The position numbers and the translations under genes were made by a program. The notes below the pieces were generated by a model. The model worked only from the letters and a program-made list of their open reading frames with translations. It did no database searches and was not told the DNA's origin. Shown piece by piece: positions 1 to 14,000 of a stretch of DNA of 64,000 bases. This stretch comes from Helopsaltes ochotensis (taxonomy: Eukaryota > Chordata > Aves > Passeriformes > Locustellidae): assembly GCA_013400155.1 (NCBI GenBank), contig VXBM01000044.1, positions 115,383 through 179,382 on the forward strand, read 5' to 3'. Numbering within the stretch: position 1 is the stretch's first letter; every line of letters starts with the position of its first letter.

Positions 1-1826
1 AAATACTAATGAGTGTGGTGTTCTTGCAAGGTTATGTGTAGGAGCCTAAAATTAGCTGCTGTGATTAATCCAGTATAGGTGCTGTGAATCAGAGGATGAA
101 ATCTTGGTTCTATTGAATTCAATAATAGAAGTCCTGTTGAGTGCATACATTTAAATGCTTACAGGATTAGGACACTCAAAAATATTTTGAAAATTTGAAC
201 ATCTATCTGTAAGGTATCATTTGATGACACACTTGCAGAATGTCAAAATTAGCATGTATTTGAATGTTTTACTGTACCAAGGTCTGCATCATCTGCTGTA
301 GGTAAAATTCATCATTGTACAACAATCTTTTGTAGCTCTGAGAATTGCACATTGAAATCACTGCAAACAGGAAACATTTTAATCCACTGTCAGTCACCAT
401 TGAAAGTAGAAGGAGTGAAATTCTTTTGATTTATCCTTGTCTGGTGTAACTGAAGTGAGAAACTATAATGACCTTGAAATTTAAATCTTGGTAAAGTTCC
501 AGGTGCATGGGAGGAATGCATCATTTGGGGTAAAAGACATCTTAAAATCTGCAAAATTTGACAATTCTTGCTGAAAGTACTTGGTATAAATTCATATAAT
601 TTTGGCAAAGGTCAGTCTTATTTTTCTTGAGGGGAGCCCTAAAGAAGAGCAGGAATGAACTGAGGGGCCTAGTAAGTCCCACATGCGTTCAGTTTTTCTG
701 TCTAGTTTCATGACTATAGGTAGTTCTGAGAAATTACTTCTATTTAAGTTGACCCATGATGAGGAAACAGTTTAAAAACAAATCCCAAAATGTTCAAATA
801 ATGAGGCTTGAGCATTACTTTGTTCTTCTTTTAATGAGATGATAGGAATTTGTAATCGGTAATAAGTAATTTGCAATTTAAGAATTTTAATTTATTTTTT
901 GTTAATATGTAAGATGACTTCCAAGGAAAAGACAGTTCAAATGTGTTGCTTTCATTATTTGCTTTAAAGTTAATTCATCACATTCGTGAAACTGGATATA
1001 GAAAGAGCACAGAATAATTCAAAACAGACCTGATTCTGCAATTTTTGTTCTTAGACAAAACACCAAATTGCACCAAGGGAAGTTTTCTATGTACCAGGAT
1101 TAAAGATTTTGTCCTGAGTTGAAATAAAAGTTCATAGAAATGCTCTATCAGTCCTTTCCAGCCATCCTTTAATGTCTATCAGTGTTAATATTGTAAGATC
1201 AAAAGAAAAATGAAAGTCTAACAAACGAAAATTTTTCTTAGTCTCATGAAAAGATGGAAAACAATTGCTCATAGATCTGTGATGGAGTTTGGTTGTTCAT
1301 GGTAACAGGACCACATAGAAAAGATCCATGCAGCACATAATTTAAACTTAATTTTATGGATGCAGAAAACTGGCCTTTGAAGTGATGTCCATAGAGATTG
1401 TATTTGACTTTCATAATATCTTATAGTCATCATGATGTCTTGCTTATCTAGTGCCTAAAATATGTCTAATTGGGATTTAATAAAATTCTGCTGGCATATT
1501 ACCATCTGTAGCATTGTTGCAATTGTACTTTTTTTATGAAGACTCATAAAAAATATAAAAGTATTTTAATTTTCTTTATATTAGTTTTGAATCTTTGAAA
1601 TATTTACTATGAGAGTACAATCTGGAAGAGGATACAGCTTTTTTTAAAAAATCTATGATATTAATGCTGTCTTCCTTTTATACCATGATTTAAAGCTTTA
1701 TTTCAGGCAGCACTCTCTTCAAATGTGTATTCCCAAGTAATTCAATAACTGTGATCAGGTTTGGGCTCCTCATTAGAGAAAGATCACACTGCAGTGGAGG
1801 CTGGGGTGCATGAGGCAGAGGCATCT

Positions 1827-2186
1827 GGGTCTGTTTAGCACAGAGAAGAGCAGGTGGAGGCGGAACTTGCTGTGTGCAACATCATGGTGGGGAATGCAGA
1901 GGAGACAGAGCCCTTCTCCTCTCAGAGCCCCACAGCAGTAGAACAAGAGGTAATAAAGAAGATGAATATATATAATTCCAATTACATAATAGAGGGCAAA
2001 AATTTACCACGAAGAATGGCTAAACACTGAAGGAGGTGCCCAGATTGATAATGGGATCTCTTTCCTTGGAGGTGTTCCAAGACCTAAGTAGATGTGGTCC
2101 TGAACCACCTGATCCCTGGTTTGAGCAGAGAGTTGGAGTAGAGACCTCTGAATGTCCCATCATGACCAAATAATTCTATTTCTATA
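1827..2186 (+). mobile_element. CR1 LINE fragment, old and degenerate
   Basis: The stretch has the order of a CR1 3' region. It starts with a piece like CTGTTTAG..GAGAAGAG, has a middle that does not align well, then a run resembling the conserved part with TCCTTGGAGGTGTTCCAAGAC, GGTCCTGA and TTTGAGCAGAGAGTTGGA, and ends near TAATTCTATTTCTATA. These are the landmarks of avian CR1 3' ends on the + strand. It is heavily mutated and carries no useful open frame. The start is uncertain and similarity may extend to about 1765. CR1 elements are usually 5'-truncated, so this is a dead fragment. Confidence 0.7.
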
Positions 2187-3654
2187 AGCTGAAATAATAG
2201 AAAACAGCACTGGAGAGTGTGTTAAGTCATCTGACTCATTTCATTGTCCGATGAGGACTTATCTTTGCCGAAACTAATTTAAAATAACAAATTCTAGGGT
2301 GAAATATATTTATATTATGTCAAAACTATATTCTGTGTACGTCTCACAAGACACTTATGTCATTACTATTTCCTAACTCCTCTCTTTCTGTATATGATTT
2401 CCAGAAACCCATATGGTCATGTCCTAACCTGTACTATTCCTTCTAAAATGGATATTTTTCAGCATCTTCAGAATGCACAGATTCTGCATTTGTTATGACT
2501 TTGGTTGGTCATTCTTCTCCAGGATAAAATTGACAAGTTATAGAATGAAGTAATCATTTTCTTTGTATTACTTGCCCATTCTCCCCCACACTTAAGCATC
2601 TCACATGTGTACATTAAAGAGCATTCTAAAGATTGCAGATGCAGTCATAGTATTTTCTGTAGAGAAACAAATTCTGGATTCTAATTAAACTCATTGAGAA
2701 AAGGATTCTTTAACTCTTCCACAGAAATTAATTTTTCAAACATTTCTTCATTATTCCTAGCATATTCAATTTGTAGGCAGTTGCAGAGGCTTTGCTAACC
2801 CCCCTCCTTGCAACTGTGTTTGTAGGTAAGGTGTTTCATGGATTGCATCAATTGTTATGTAACACCTGCAGTCAAGAATATGTTTGAAGAAAATTGTAAC
2901 AAATGGATTCACGGCTGAAGACTAACTTAGCAAGGACTATAAAATATTCATTTGAGTAAAATAATTTTTTTAAGTACAATCCTGTCTAGATAGATTTGAA
3001 ATTTATTTAGAATAAGAATTGTAAATTTTCAAGTGCATTTTCGTGAGGTTTTGGAGCAAGATATCTTTGAGCTATTGTAAATGTATGCATTTGCTATGAC
3101 ATGCCAAATAAAAACCTACAGAGGCATCTGCATTTATAGCAAAAAATTCTGCATGACTACATGATGTAGTTGCTTACAATTCTAGTTCTATGGTCAACAA
3201 GTGCAGCACTTCAGTCTTTATCCTTTCTCATTAACTTAGAAAACCTATGTCCTGTCATGTCAAAAAAAAATACCATAATGATTCACAGATTCACAGTCTG
3301 TGAACTGTTTGTGGTATGGCCTATTGGGTATCATATAATTGTATTTGAACTTCAAAACTATTTTACAGCGCAGAATCATGATTCTTAAATATTGAGTTTC
3401 TGTGGTTTTTTGTTTTGGGCTTTTGACAAGTCACTTCCTTGTCTTGTAATGCCACTTACTCATTTTATGACAATACAAGTGTTGTCTCCTCTGATCTTAC
3501 AACAATGATGTTCCCTACAGTAAATCACAATAATTACCTATTCAGTGCCTCAGCAAGAAAAGACCTTTGACATCATGACAGTTTGAGAAGTGCAGTGCCT
3601 CAGTTTGTACCTTAGAAACTGATGGATCTTATAGAAACAGGAATATATTCTATT

Positions 3655-3695
3655 AACTATTGAATATATAACTATTGAATATATAAACTATTGAA
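3655..3695. repeat. Short tandem repeat, 15-bp AT-rich unit
   Basis: The unit AACTATTGAATATAT occurs twice in full and is followed by a third partial copy after one extra A, about 2.7 copies in all. No function is suggested. Confidence 0.8.
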
Positions 3696-6600
3696 ATTGA
3701 GACAGGGAGGCTATGAAATGATTTCTCGACTGACAAATGAGAAAGAAATTTTGAAACCCAAGGTGCAGGTCTCTTTCATTCAATGGAGTAATTCATACAG
3801 AAGCACAACAAAATACACAGCCTGGGCGTTTTTACCTAGTCTTTAATAAAATGGATATGATATTCCTTATTTTCAGTAAATATTCATGTGCCTATTGCAA
3901 ATCTAAATGGCCTAATGAACGCTACTCCAGTTAGATCATGTATGTGTAAAAGCAATATAAGTTTTCTGAGCCAGAGAAATACCGCTGCTCTAGCTTCCAG
4001 GGACTGGCAATAAAGTGAATAGTTGGCGTAAAGCTCTTTCCTGTTCTTTGAAGGCACAGCAATACTCAATGCAATTCACTCAGATTCTCAGCCTTCTAGT
4101 TTTTGGCATCTGAATTCAGGTGATGAACACTCTGGACATGAAGGATGAAGGCTTATGTTACAAACCCTGACCAGAGCTGCTGCTCGACCAAATCTTCCCC
4201 AAGCACTGCTGGTAATCATTTATGTCCAGTTTCCAAGAGGAAAACTGAGAGCCAGATGTAAGATAGCCTTCTGGAGACTGACATTTGGGGGCGATGATAA
4301 GAGAGCTGTTTATCTTCTTTTGGCGTATACATTTGTAGAGATAGACGGGAATGTATTGTACAAAACCACTTCAAATACGAAGTGCAATAAAATCACGTGT
4401 GACTTTTTTTCCTCCAGATAATTGAAGGACTGAGGTCTTTACAACTGCTTGGAAACCTGTTTCTAGAACTAATTAATGAAATGTTTCACTAAGGGTGTCT
4501 ACTGAGGTGGGAATTCTATCTTAACCTGTAGAAAATAACTATTAATAGTGATTATTATTTATATAAATCTCAAAGCATGTAAATCGCTGAGGGGAAAGAC
4601 AGCTCTTTTCTGAGTTCACTGGTATGTGCATAATATATCAAATTTTCTTCAAATTCTATCAGTCAAAATTTTCTTCACTCTAAGAGGAGCATGGAGCCTC
4701 TCTCAGTTGGTGTTTTAACTTCTCATGTGCAGGTTTTTTAAGAAATACTATTTTTTGTTTATCAAATACAACCTTTCCAGTGTCTTCTACTTACATAGAT
4801 ATCTTATGAGGAATAATGTAAATTTTAAATAGACTATGGATTTAGAGAAAAGTCTTATTTATATGCTGAGAAACAGTCATGCCTTTAATATTTAAAATCT
4901 CTTTGTAGTCTCTATAAACCTCAGTTAAATAGACCATATATAATTAAACAATTTATATAATTCAAAGGCTTTTTTTTTTTCTGTCAAAAAGTGTGGGGTT
5001 TATTATCCTGTTAAGATCCCTTTTGTTAGTCAGCCATTTGGGTCAAGTTAAGTGGCTTTCACACGTAAGTGATCTTTGCAAGCAGGGTAGAAGAGAACTT
5101 GCCAGTGTCGTAATAGCTTTAATTATAGATACCACTAACCTGTGGCTTTACAATCACATTATGTGTTGTCTTCTTTCTCTTCCCTAGACTTCTTGCTTTA
5201 AATTCAGGTGTAAATTCTCTGAAATAATGGACTTTTTCTTCTCATGGTAGATTTGTGCAGTGTGTAACACAGTAGAAACAGCTCTGATGCAGAATTACAA
5301 AGGAGATAGAAATAGGAATATGGTATGCTTTTATAATAGTTGGGACACATAAATAATTTCTGGGTGTCTCCACGCTGCACAGTTTCAGTGTTCCAGGGTG
5401 ACTTAATTATTGTGAATTTTCTAATGATGGTTTCTCCATGGCATTGATAGGCACTGTCCAAACAGGTACGAATGTACTATTGTGTGCCCTAAAAGCTCAC
5501 ACAAGTGGAATAAAATCAACAGGAAAATGCTTCCAACATAGTAGAGCTTCTGTGAGGATAAAGTCATTAATGTTTTAAACACATTTGAGGATTATCAGAT
5601 AAGGGACATGATGTAAGTGTGAAGCAATAACGTATGTATGTATATTCAAAATGTAAAATACATTAGCACAGTTCTGTTTCCATTAACTGTCTTATGTATG
5701 TTAAGTATTTTCCGTGGGGAAATTAATACTCATTTCCATCCTGCACTGGCATGAAATTTTTAAACTTTATTTAAGGTAGGATCTGATGACTATTCTCCTC
5801 CTGAATTAAAACTTTGATTTTTAAATAGTTAAATAAATCCATGTGAAATATTATTTTTGGAGAATAACTGTGAAGACTCTTAATAATGGCTAGGAAAAGA
5901 TGTTAAATCTCACAGTTATTTTTAGGGGCAGCTCTTTGTAATAGGAAAAATTATACTAAAAGGTGTTGTGTAATTTAGTATGGAAATACACGGTTTGACT
6001 CAGTAGGAATTTGTTATAGAGTTTCTTGCTGCCTCCTTTCATTCCCACTTTGATATATGAGGAGGCATTCCAACAACTTGGAGGGCCAGCTACGCTGAAG
6101 CGATTTACGTGGACAGTTTTACAAGTGGACGACGCTTGTGCTTTTCCCAAGTTTTCCTTCCTGCTCATTCATCCTTGCAAAAAGGAGAAGGGAAATCTCA
6201 ATGGCATGGTGAAATCTGAAGTCGTGGCTTATGTTAGGGAACAATGTTAATTATAAAATATTTTCTCCAATTTGTAAGATCTTCAGCATTTTGAAGAGAG
6301 TACTGAGGGCTTACAAGCATCCTCCAAAGAGCTGTTCCTCCTGAAAGCCTGGTATCCATGGTCCTGTCATTTTCCATCTCTTGCCTGAGAAGTTCTCTGG
6401 GAGCTTAGAAACCACAACCCTGCTCAAAGCCTCTTTTTTGTGTGTTTTGTGGTCCACAGCAGCCTCTCAGCAGCTGTTTCAATATATGTCTGTCTATGCC
6501 TCTCTCCCTTGGACAAATTTGTTTATGAATTTGTTTCCCATGCTTTCCCTTTAGATTCCTCTAGACAAATACAGGAAACTTGAATTTATTTTCACTCAGG

Positions 6601-6884
6601 CACTTCCAGGAGATGTAATCTAGGCTTCAAGAAGAAAATAGCGAAATGTGGTGTACATGCTTCTTCCTTAGTAACCTTTTGGCTCCTAGAGAAAATGTCA
6701 ATGGAGGCCTAATGCTTTGCTGAAATGTTGTTTTGATGAATGATTGATTAATGGAGTTGGATTGTTCTTCAAAGTTTTTGACATTGACAGTCATCTGATG
6801 TCTTTATGTTTTGAGTAACTCCCAAATTTTGCTAATAATACATTAACATCTAATAAGAGCTATGGTTTGGACTGGTTTGACTGG

Positions 6885-6903
6885 TTTTTTTTTTTTTTTT
6901 TTT
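6885..6903 (+). repeat. Poly-T tract (19 T)
   Basis: An uninterrupted run of T follows the near-repeats TGGTTTGGACTGG and TTTGACTGG. No retroposon body was recognised next to it. Confidence 0.9.
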
Positions 6904-7833
6904 GGTTGATGCAAATAATATCTGTAAGATCCCTCCTGATTACACATGTAAGCAGTTTACCTATGGTCACGTGTTGATACATAATTATAATTTTTTCAGT
7001 GTTTTTTCCTCATGTTCTTTGAGTTGATCAATATTTGTCTAATCTCTTTGCCATTTGGGGGTGTCAGATTGAAGCACACCTTGATTTCAGTTCAACACCA
7101 AGAGCTCGTGTGATTCTGCTTTAGATGCTCGATGTTTTCAAGAGTTCTGTGGTGGCTTGTGGGTCAGATGTTTTCCATTCAAGATAATTTTCCAGGCAGA
7201 AGAGATTTTAACCACTAGAACTAATAGACTCAAAGACTGTAGGGAACAGATCCACTTCCAAATTTTGCAGTGTGGATGCAGACTTTCATTAACAATATAA
7301 TGGTAATTTTAAAAGGTGCTGCCCTTCAGTCTTCTGCTTTTCCTTCCAAAAAGCCAAAGTATTTATTCAGCCATTTCTATAGCCTGTGAGAGGCAGAAGA
7401 TCTCTCCTATTTGTGACTATAGACAAGTTACTAAAACACTAAAAACTTTTAAAAATAGTATTTAATTCTGGGTGCTGCATCATCATAATTGTTAGAACTG
7501 GTGGACTATCTTCTGTTGACTTGAAATATGTATTTTTAGTTTTTGCTTCTGAGCCAATTTTTATGAAACGATGGAAAATAGTTCAGTCAATATTAATAAA
7601 ATCTATATACTGGCATAAGATGTGATTCTATTTTAACTAAATAAGGTTTTTATGTAAGTAATTAGGCTAATTGTAAATAGCTTTACATGCAGTTGAGCTT
7701 TTAGTTGGTTTTGGTAGGTTTTTTTCAACTTGTTCAGTAAAATGGTACCTCATTTCTAGAAATTGAGCACAAAATTCTATGATGGAAAATTCTGATGCAA
7801 CTCATATTCTCACCATCTTACACTTCACAGTGT

Positions 7834-7853
7834 CATTAATTAATTAATTAAAT
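7834..7853. repeat. (ATTA)n simple repeat
   Basis: About four to five units of ATTA/TTAA are visible. It is self-complementary AT sequence of the kind that also matches homeodomain core sites, but nothing else supports regulation. Confidence 0.8.
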
Positions 7854-10800
7854 TCCTCAGTGTGAAAATTCCTTTTCCAGAGATGCAGATTCATGTTATT
7901 ACCTTCAACTACAACTTAAAAACCTCTGTGTTTCTTCATTTTATAGTGTTCTTTTAAATAGATTGCAGTTATAGTGTGAATTTCAGTATTTCCTAAACTT
8001 GTGAAGTAGAATAGCCTATCACAATCACCTAGAACACATTTCCTTGGAATTTTTGAAAAATATATCATCTCCTATAAACTAAGTTTAAATAAGAATAAAG
8101 CTGAGAGACCAGTAGCTGAAGAGTTCTGTAGTTTGCTAGATTGCAAATGTTTAAAGTGTTCAATATTTTTTAGAAACCACTTTTATTAAATGTTCTAAAA
8201 ACTTTTCCACTTTACGTAATATGTATATGATTCCTTGGAATCACTATCATACATCAAACCTAACTTAAAGAGTTTTTTTCTTAATATCACTCAGTTCAAA
8301 CTTTACTCTATTTACTTAATTAAAATGTAGTTAATTTATTACAAATTGAATCCTTTAGGCCAGTGCCTGCTAGGCTGCTGCTGCTTGACACTGGATTAAA
8401 TTTGGAGTTTAAAATGTTTTAGCAGGAATACACTTGGGTTGAATTATGTGGAAGACAGGGTTGTAACTGAGCAGACAGAAAGGTGAGAACTTGTACTGAT
8501 TGCAGTTTGTCTCTAGGTCCCTGCATGTGAAAAGGTTATAATTAAGTTAATTCCAAGGGAATGTTTGTGACTCTGTTCTCTTGATTGGAGAGATGCTAGG
8601 TACAGAAATAAAAATTATTGATTTTCAGTCTTTCATTTAGCTTTCCATTTGTTCGAGTTCAGTATTTTTTCTAAAGATTTCAAAAATAAAATGATAAATA
8701 GAATGGTTTTATTCTATTGTAGACAGGGAAAAGAAAGCCTGATAAGCATCTTGTGATTCAGTAATGTAGTATATCAAATCTGCCACAGGCAAAAATTGAT
8801 GTGATCTGAAATTCCCCTTGGTGTAGTTTCCTGTTTCTTTTGCTGTTTTTGTAGAACTTGCACATGCCCTCATGGCATATATGACACATCTTTGCTCTCA
8901 TTTCAAAACTCGTCATAGCTTTGCTTTTCAGATGCTGGAGAGATGACTTATCAGAATCCAGAAGAAATTGCTTTTAGTGTTTTACAATTGGTGTCACATC
9001 AAAGCTTCTGGCTGTCAATTATGTGAAAAGGATAAATTCAGAATTTGGAGATGTGGTACTGTTATTTGTGCATTTGTTTTCATTTGTATTTCTCTGATAA
9101 CTTCAGAAAGATCACTTCTTTAAAAATTGTGTTGTTTTTCTTTGGAAATAACTCCGTGGACATACATGTCAAAATTAGACTTGCTTTCTTATGAAGCAGA
9201 ATATCCTTGTCAGTTGTTGAAGGTGCTAACATGACTCCGGTTGATGTTTTCTTTTTCCTTCTCCTTTATAAATAGTCAGTGCACTTCAAGCTGGAGCTAT
9301 GAAAGCAAGTTGTAAGGAACAAAATGCTTGCACTCTGTTGCCTACCTGATGGGCAGAGCTCTGTTCACAAGGCAGAGCTCAGGTTAAACCATCACATGGC
9401 TTCTGATGTTGCATGTGAAATGTGAGGGCAATTAGTTTAACATTTTGCAGATACGAGGGGTAATTATGCCTTGCAGTAACTGCTGAAATCTCCAAAGAGC
9501 TTTCATACCAGGATCCTGAAAAGTTGATTGCTAACATATAATAAGTTACAAAAGAACTTATACACAGGAAAACAATAATTAAAAAAAACCTCTCATAAAT
9601 TTTCTTAATGATATTTACTCATCACCTCTCTGTGAAATAATTTCCTATTGCTTGTTGGAACAGGTAATTGGGCTGAATTTACTCTAAAGAGTGCTTTGCT
9701 ACCCATAAAGTATATTTGCGTGAACGTTACAATATCTGTAGCCTGAAACATAACACTTGGCAAGTGACCATGAAGACATGATCATTGACTAGCAGGTTTT
9801 CAATCTTTGCTTAGTCAGTTGTGTGACGCTGTACAATGCTATTGACATCCAGATAAATAGTCCAAGCCTGCCTGGTGTTTAGCTGCATGAGATGGAATTA
9901 GCATCCCCCAGAAATGGAAGTGCCTGCTGAAATAGTTGTCGTGATTTAAATCTAAACCCAGGAAGCAACACAGAGGCATGATCTATTAAATAGTGCCTGT
10001 TCTTTAAAGAGCTGCGTTTTCTCATTCAAGAATTGTTCATATTGGCAAATTCATACTGATGCTAAATCATACACAAATTAAAATATTTTTGAGATGTTCG
10101 TTAGAAATGGTACTAGTGCTGCAAAATCTGAATGGAAATGTGTAAGTTCACTTAAGTTGCCCAATGTTGACAATCTTACGGTTCTGAGAACATTTTGTTC
10201 TTTTCTAAACCTGCACATCAGGATTGATGCTTTCCAGGAGCTGGTGAGTTGTCAACCAGATTATGAGAGCTAGTAGATACAGCTAAAATAACTTCTTAAA
10301 GTAACTTGCTTCTGGAGAGAATACCATATGTTAAGGTAATGGAATGGGTTCACTAAGTTAATTAAACTTGCATTAACCAAACTTCAAATTCTTGTGGCTT
10401 TCACTCATAAAACAGCTGTATCTAAGCTATGGTGTCTTTATTAAATTCAGGTAAAACAAATGTTCCTCCTAAATCACAAATTTCTCCTATATTTAGCTCT
10501 GCTACTGTTAAAATACCCATTTTATTGTAATATATAGGAAATATGTCATGTTGCACATTGCAATAGAAAGGTCTGTTCTGTAAACAAGTCAACTATTTGC
10601 TTATTACCTCTGGACTTTGATGCTTACTGACATTATCGAATTCTTAGCTTCACACCTGTAAGTAGGTTTAAGACATAGTATACCTTTATCACTGAAACTT
10701 CCATTAGAGTTAAATCTTGTTTAGTTAAAAAATAAAAATATTATGAAACTAGTCAAGGTGTTTTGCTCTTCTGTGACACTCTCACTCTTATTAACAGTGG

Positions 10801-10977
10801 CAAAATTAATAGAGTTGTGGCCTACTTTTATCAAGCTTAATTAAAATCCCTAAATTATACTGAACAAATTTTGAGGAACTTGCCGTAAATGCTGACAACT
10901 TTTTAGAGGAAAATAATACTGAGTCACTCAATACTCTCACATAGAAAAGCATATTAAAAACAGTAATCTAGAAAGGA

Positions 10978-11018
10978 TTTTTTTTTTCTTTTTATTATTT
11001 TATTTTCTTTTTCTTTAG
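10978..11018 (+). repeat. T-rich pyrimidine tract ending in an acceptor-like CTTTAG
   Basis: This is about 40 bases of almost pure T with a few C, A and G, ending CTTTTTCTTTAG. It looks like a strong 3' splice site, but the following sequence gives no SLIT2 match. I treat it as a low-complexity tract or pseudo-acceptor. Confidence 0.7.
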
Positions 11019-14000
11019 TTAAAAGGTCTCCATTTCAAAAGCAGTAAACTTTTAATACTAACGATGTGTTTAAGAAATATAAAAGGAGATGGTTTATGCC
11101 ATGTACTACTGCTGAATCCTAAGAGTATATTGGGAGGAATGCCAGTCAGAATATCCTTCCACTTTCTGCTGCCTTCATCACTATGGGAGGGTATATAAAT
11201 TTTAATTGGTTGCTTTAGCTGGCTAATACTGCTGTTGGAGAATTACATGACATTTATTGAAAGATTTGAAAAATATCTTTTTTTCTGTTAGTCGCCTGTA
11301 CATATTGATACATTTTTGAAAATGTGTCGTTTTCTGTCTCGGTCATGTGGACTTAGTTTTTTAAAGATCAGACGGTGTATAGAGCCAAAATAGGGGGAAA
11401 AGTGTTTTAGAAATAGAGTATTATTATTCAGTAAGTGGATGTGCACACTGATGGATCTTCCTGTATTTCATATTCTGAAAGGTATTTTTTTTCACAGTGA
11501 GAAAACATTGGATTAGAGGGTTTTTATCACTTCTGAAGGTCCACCCTAAACATTTTTCCAAACTGAAAAAATTCAAACTTATGTGTTGGACTTTTTTTGA
11601 TGGGAAGGTGGAGGATCCTACGGCTGCCCTGCTCCAGTAGGCTTCCTGGACTGGGGAAGATGACAACAGGGAAAGTTTCAGGGAGCATCCCCAGCACTTC
11701 CCTGGGCTGAGGCTGTCGGGCTTCTGGCTGTGTGCCAGGGAATGTGTGCAGAGATGGAGCACTTCCATGAACCTCCTATGTTATGTCTTTGTGTTCTTAG
11801 TGGAGAATGGGGATCCCTCTCTTAGGGGGGCCTGTGTGGTAAAGGTGTGTAATCCTGGAAGTCATGGTAAAAGAATTTGTCCAAAAGCCAAATTAAAAAT
11901 AGCTTCACAACTAAATAAGCACACAAAATCAACTTCATGCACACAACTCCACCCCTCCCTGACGCACCTTAATATTTTAGTGCAATTTCATTAGAAGGCA
12001 ATGTGTCCATAAGTTGACAAATACTGCAATATAGGTAATATATAACAGGTTTTCTTTATTAAGAAGTTCTTTTGGTTAGCTTTAGGTGAAAGTTTATGTG
12101 GATATTCAATAGCATTGATTTTCTAAGTCTTAGCAATTTCTCATCACATTTTTATATGGTGGAATTCAACAAATGCTTTTCATCCTGAAGTAGTAAGCAT
12201 ATTTGCATGTTTAAGTGCTAACTGTTGATCCAGCTAATAATTTAAATGAAAAAATTGACTCTACTGGTGGCAGAAGAGTAGGTCTGAGTGGTAAAGAGTA
12301 TCAAAAGTCTCTGGGATGCCTTTGCAGTCTGCTCTTGGGAAATAGGTTGTGTTGCTTGTAATTAGCATAAAAATATATAGAGTTTGTTAACGTTTAAAAG
12401 TTGTTAATTAAATCTCTTAGAGAAAGAGGCAGTGAAATTTTGGGGTAGTTGGTTCTAGCTTTGAGCAGCTGTAAGTTTTCTAATACAGGCTGTCTGTCAT
12501 ACTTCAGAGCAGACTGTGGAGCTCGGGATATGCCCACAGATGTTCTTCTAGATGCTCCAGTTTGGCTAGAGAACAGAGTGATGGATTGTTTCCACTGCTA
12601 ATGTACAAATACTTGGGGAACCATCCTGGTATTTGGGAGACATCAGTTCAGCAGACAACTGACATGGACTGCTCTCTGACCTTGACCAGGCAGCGTGCCA
12701 GGATCAGTCTGTATGGATTTCCAGCTTGCCTTCCCTGAAACTGAGGTGCGAAGTCCAAGCTGCCTTTCAGAACTTCTTGTGTTCTCAAATGCGGAGACAG
12801 AGATAAAGATACTCTTCCTCTAAAGATGTCTTCACCTTTCTGTGGACAATTAAGACTAGATTGTCTGTTTTTTATCTGGCTGAAGATGGGTGAGATGACT
12901 CCCACTGTTATGCTTTTGATATGGATCCCTTTTTCCCCCCCATCTTAAAGTGAAATTATTATATTGTATGTATGTACTTGGCAGGATGAATGCTTATTTT
13001 ACTATAAAAGTATTAAATATGTGTAGTATTTAGGCAAAATTGTAATGAAATTCTCTAAGTGCTCGTAAGAGAGAAAATCTTTCTTTAGTGACTGCAGTTC
13101 TTCTAGATCTACAGTTTCCTGGCCATTATCGAGATATAATTCTTGGTAGTTTTAGTATTTGCAGTGATTTTTCTGTTATCTGACTAAAAAACATATCTGG
13201 CACATAGAATATTGCTAGATTTTGGGAAAACTGACCTGAATTTAAATACACAAAGTTAAAACCTATTATGGTAGAAGAGAAAGTAAGTCTCCTTGGCTTT
13301 TCTTGTCATCTCCTAAGCAGTACTTTGGATTTGTAAACATACTTCTGATTGATTGTTGATTACTGCTTGGGATAGTTGGCTACACTGCAAAAGGCAGAAA
13401 TGTCTTGTATATAAGGCAATTGATTACATGCTAACGTTTTTTTTTCTTCATGCAGTCTGATTGGGCATTTTAACCCCCTGATAAATTAAAATTAAAAAAA
13501 TGAACTTCTATTTGTACTCTGTGGGGATCATCCAGTAACTAAAGAAATCTGTACAGTACTTCTAGAATCTGAAATCTTCAAACCTAGATGTGATGTTTGC
13601 TGAAGTGAGGCTCACTAACCTCTTCACTACACTGTTAAGGTGGTTTTTTTAGAGACTGAAATGGGAATTTATGGAACAGAGATGCAAGAGTTCAGCAATT
13701 AACTGTTTTGGGGAGTTTATTCCAGCAAGGTTAAAAATACTGAATATCCATTTCAGGCTGCATATGGCACATGTACTGGTACTTTTCCTCCTTCAGTGAG
13801 TAAGAAAAGTTCTCTGGTCTTGTGATGACCCTGTTCTCGTGCAGAGTTTTAATACCTTTCAGTAAACCAGTGGATCTGGCTAGAAAAAAGGAACAAGGAG
13901 TTGAGCATACAGCTCCTCCTTCAGATCTGAACTGGATCACAGCAGTGAAAGCTAATGTAAGGTATACATACATGAGGCTAAATTCAAGGTGTAATAAACA

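Noticed and set aside
10978..11025. Strong-looking 3' splice site (CTTTTTCTTTAG)
   Set aside because: The sequence after it does not encode any part of SLIT2 and no matching donor was seen within exon distance.
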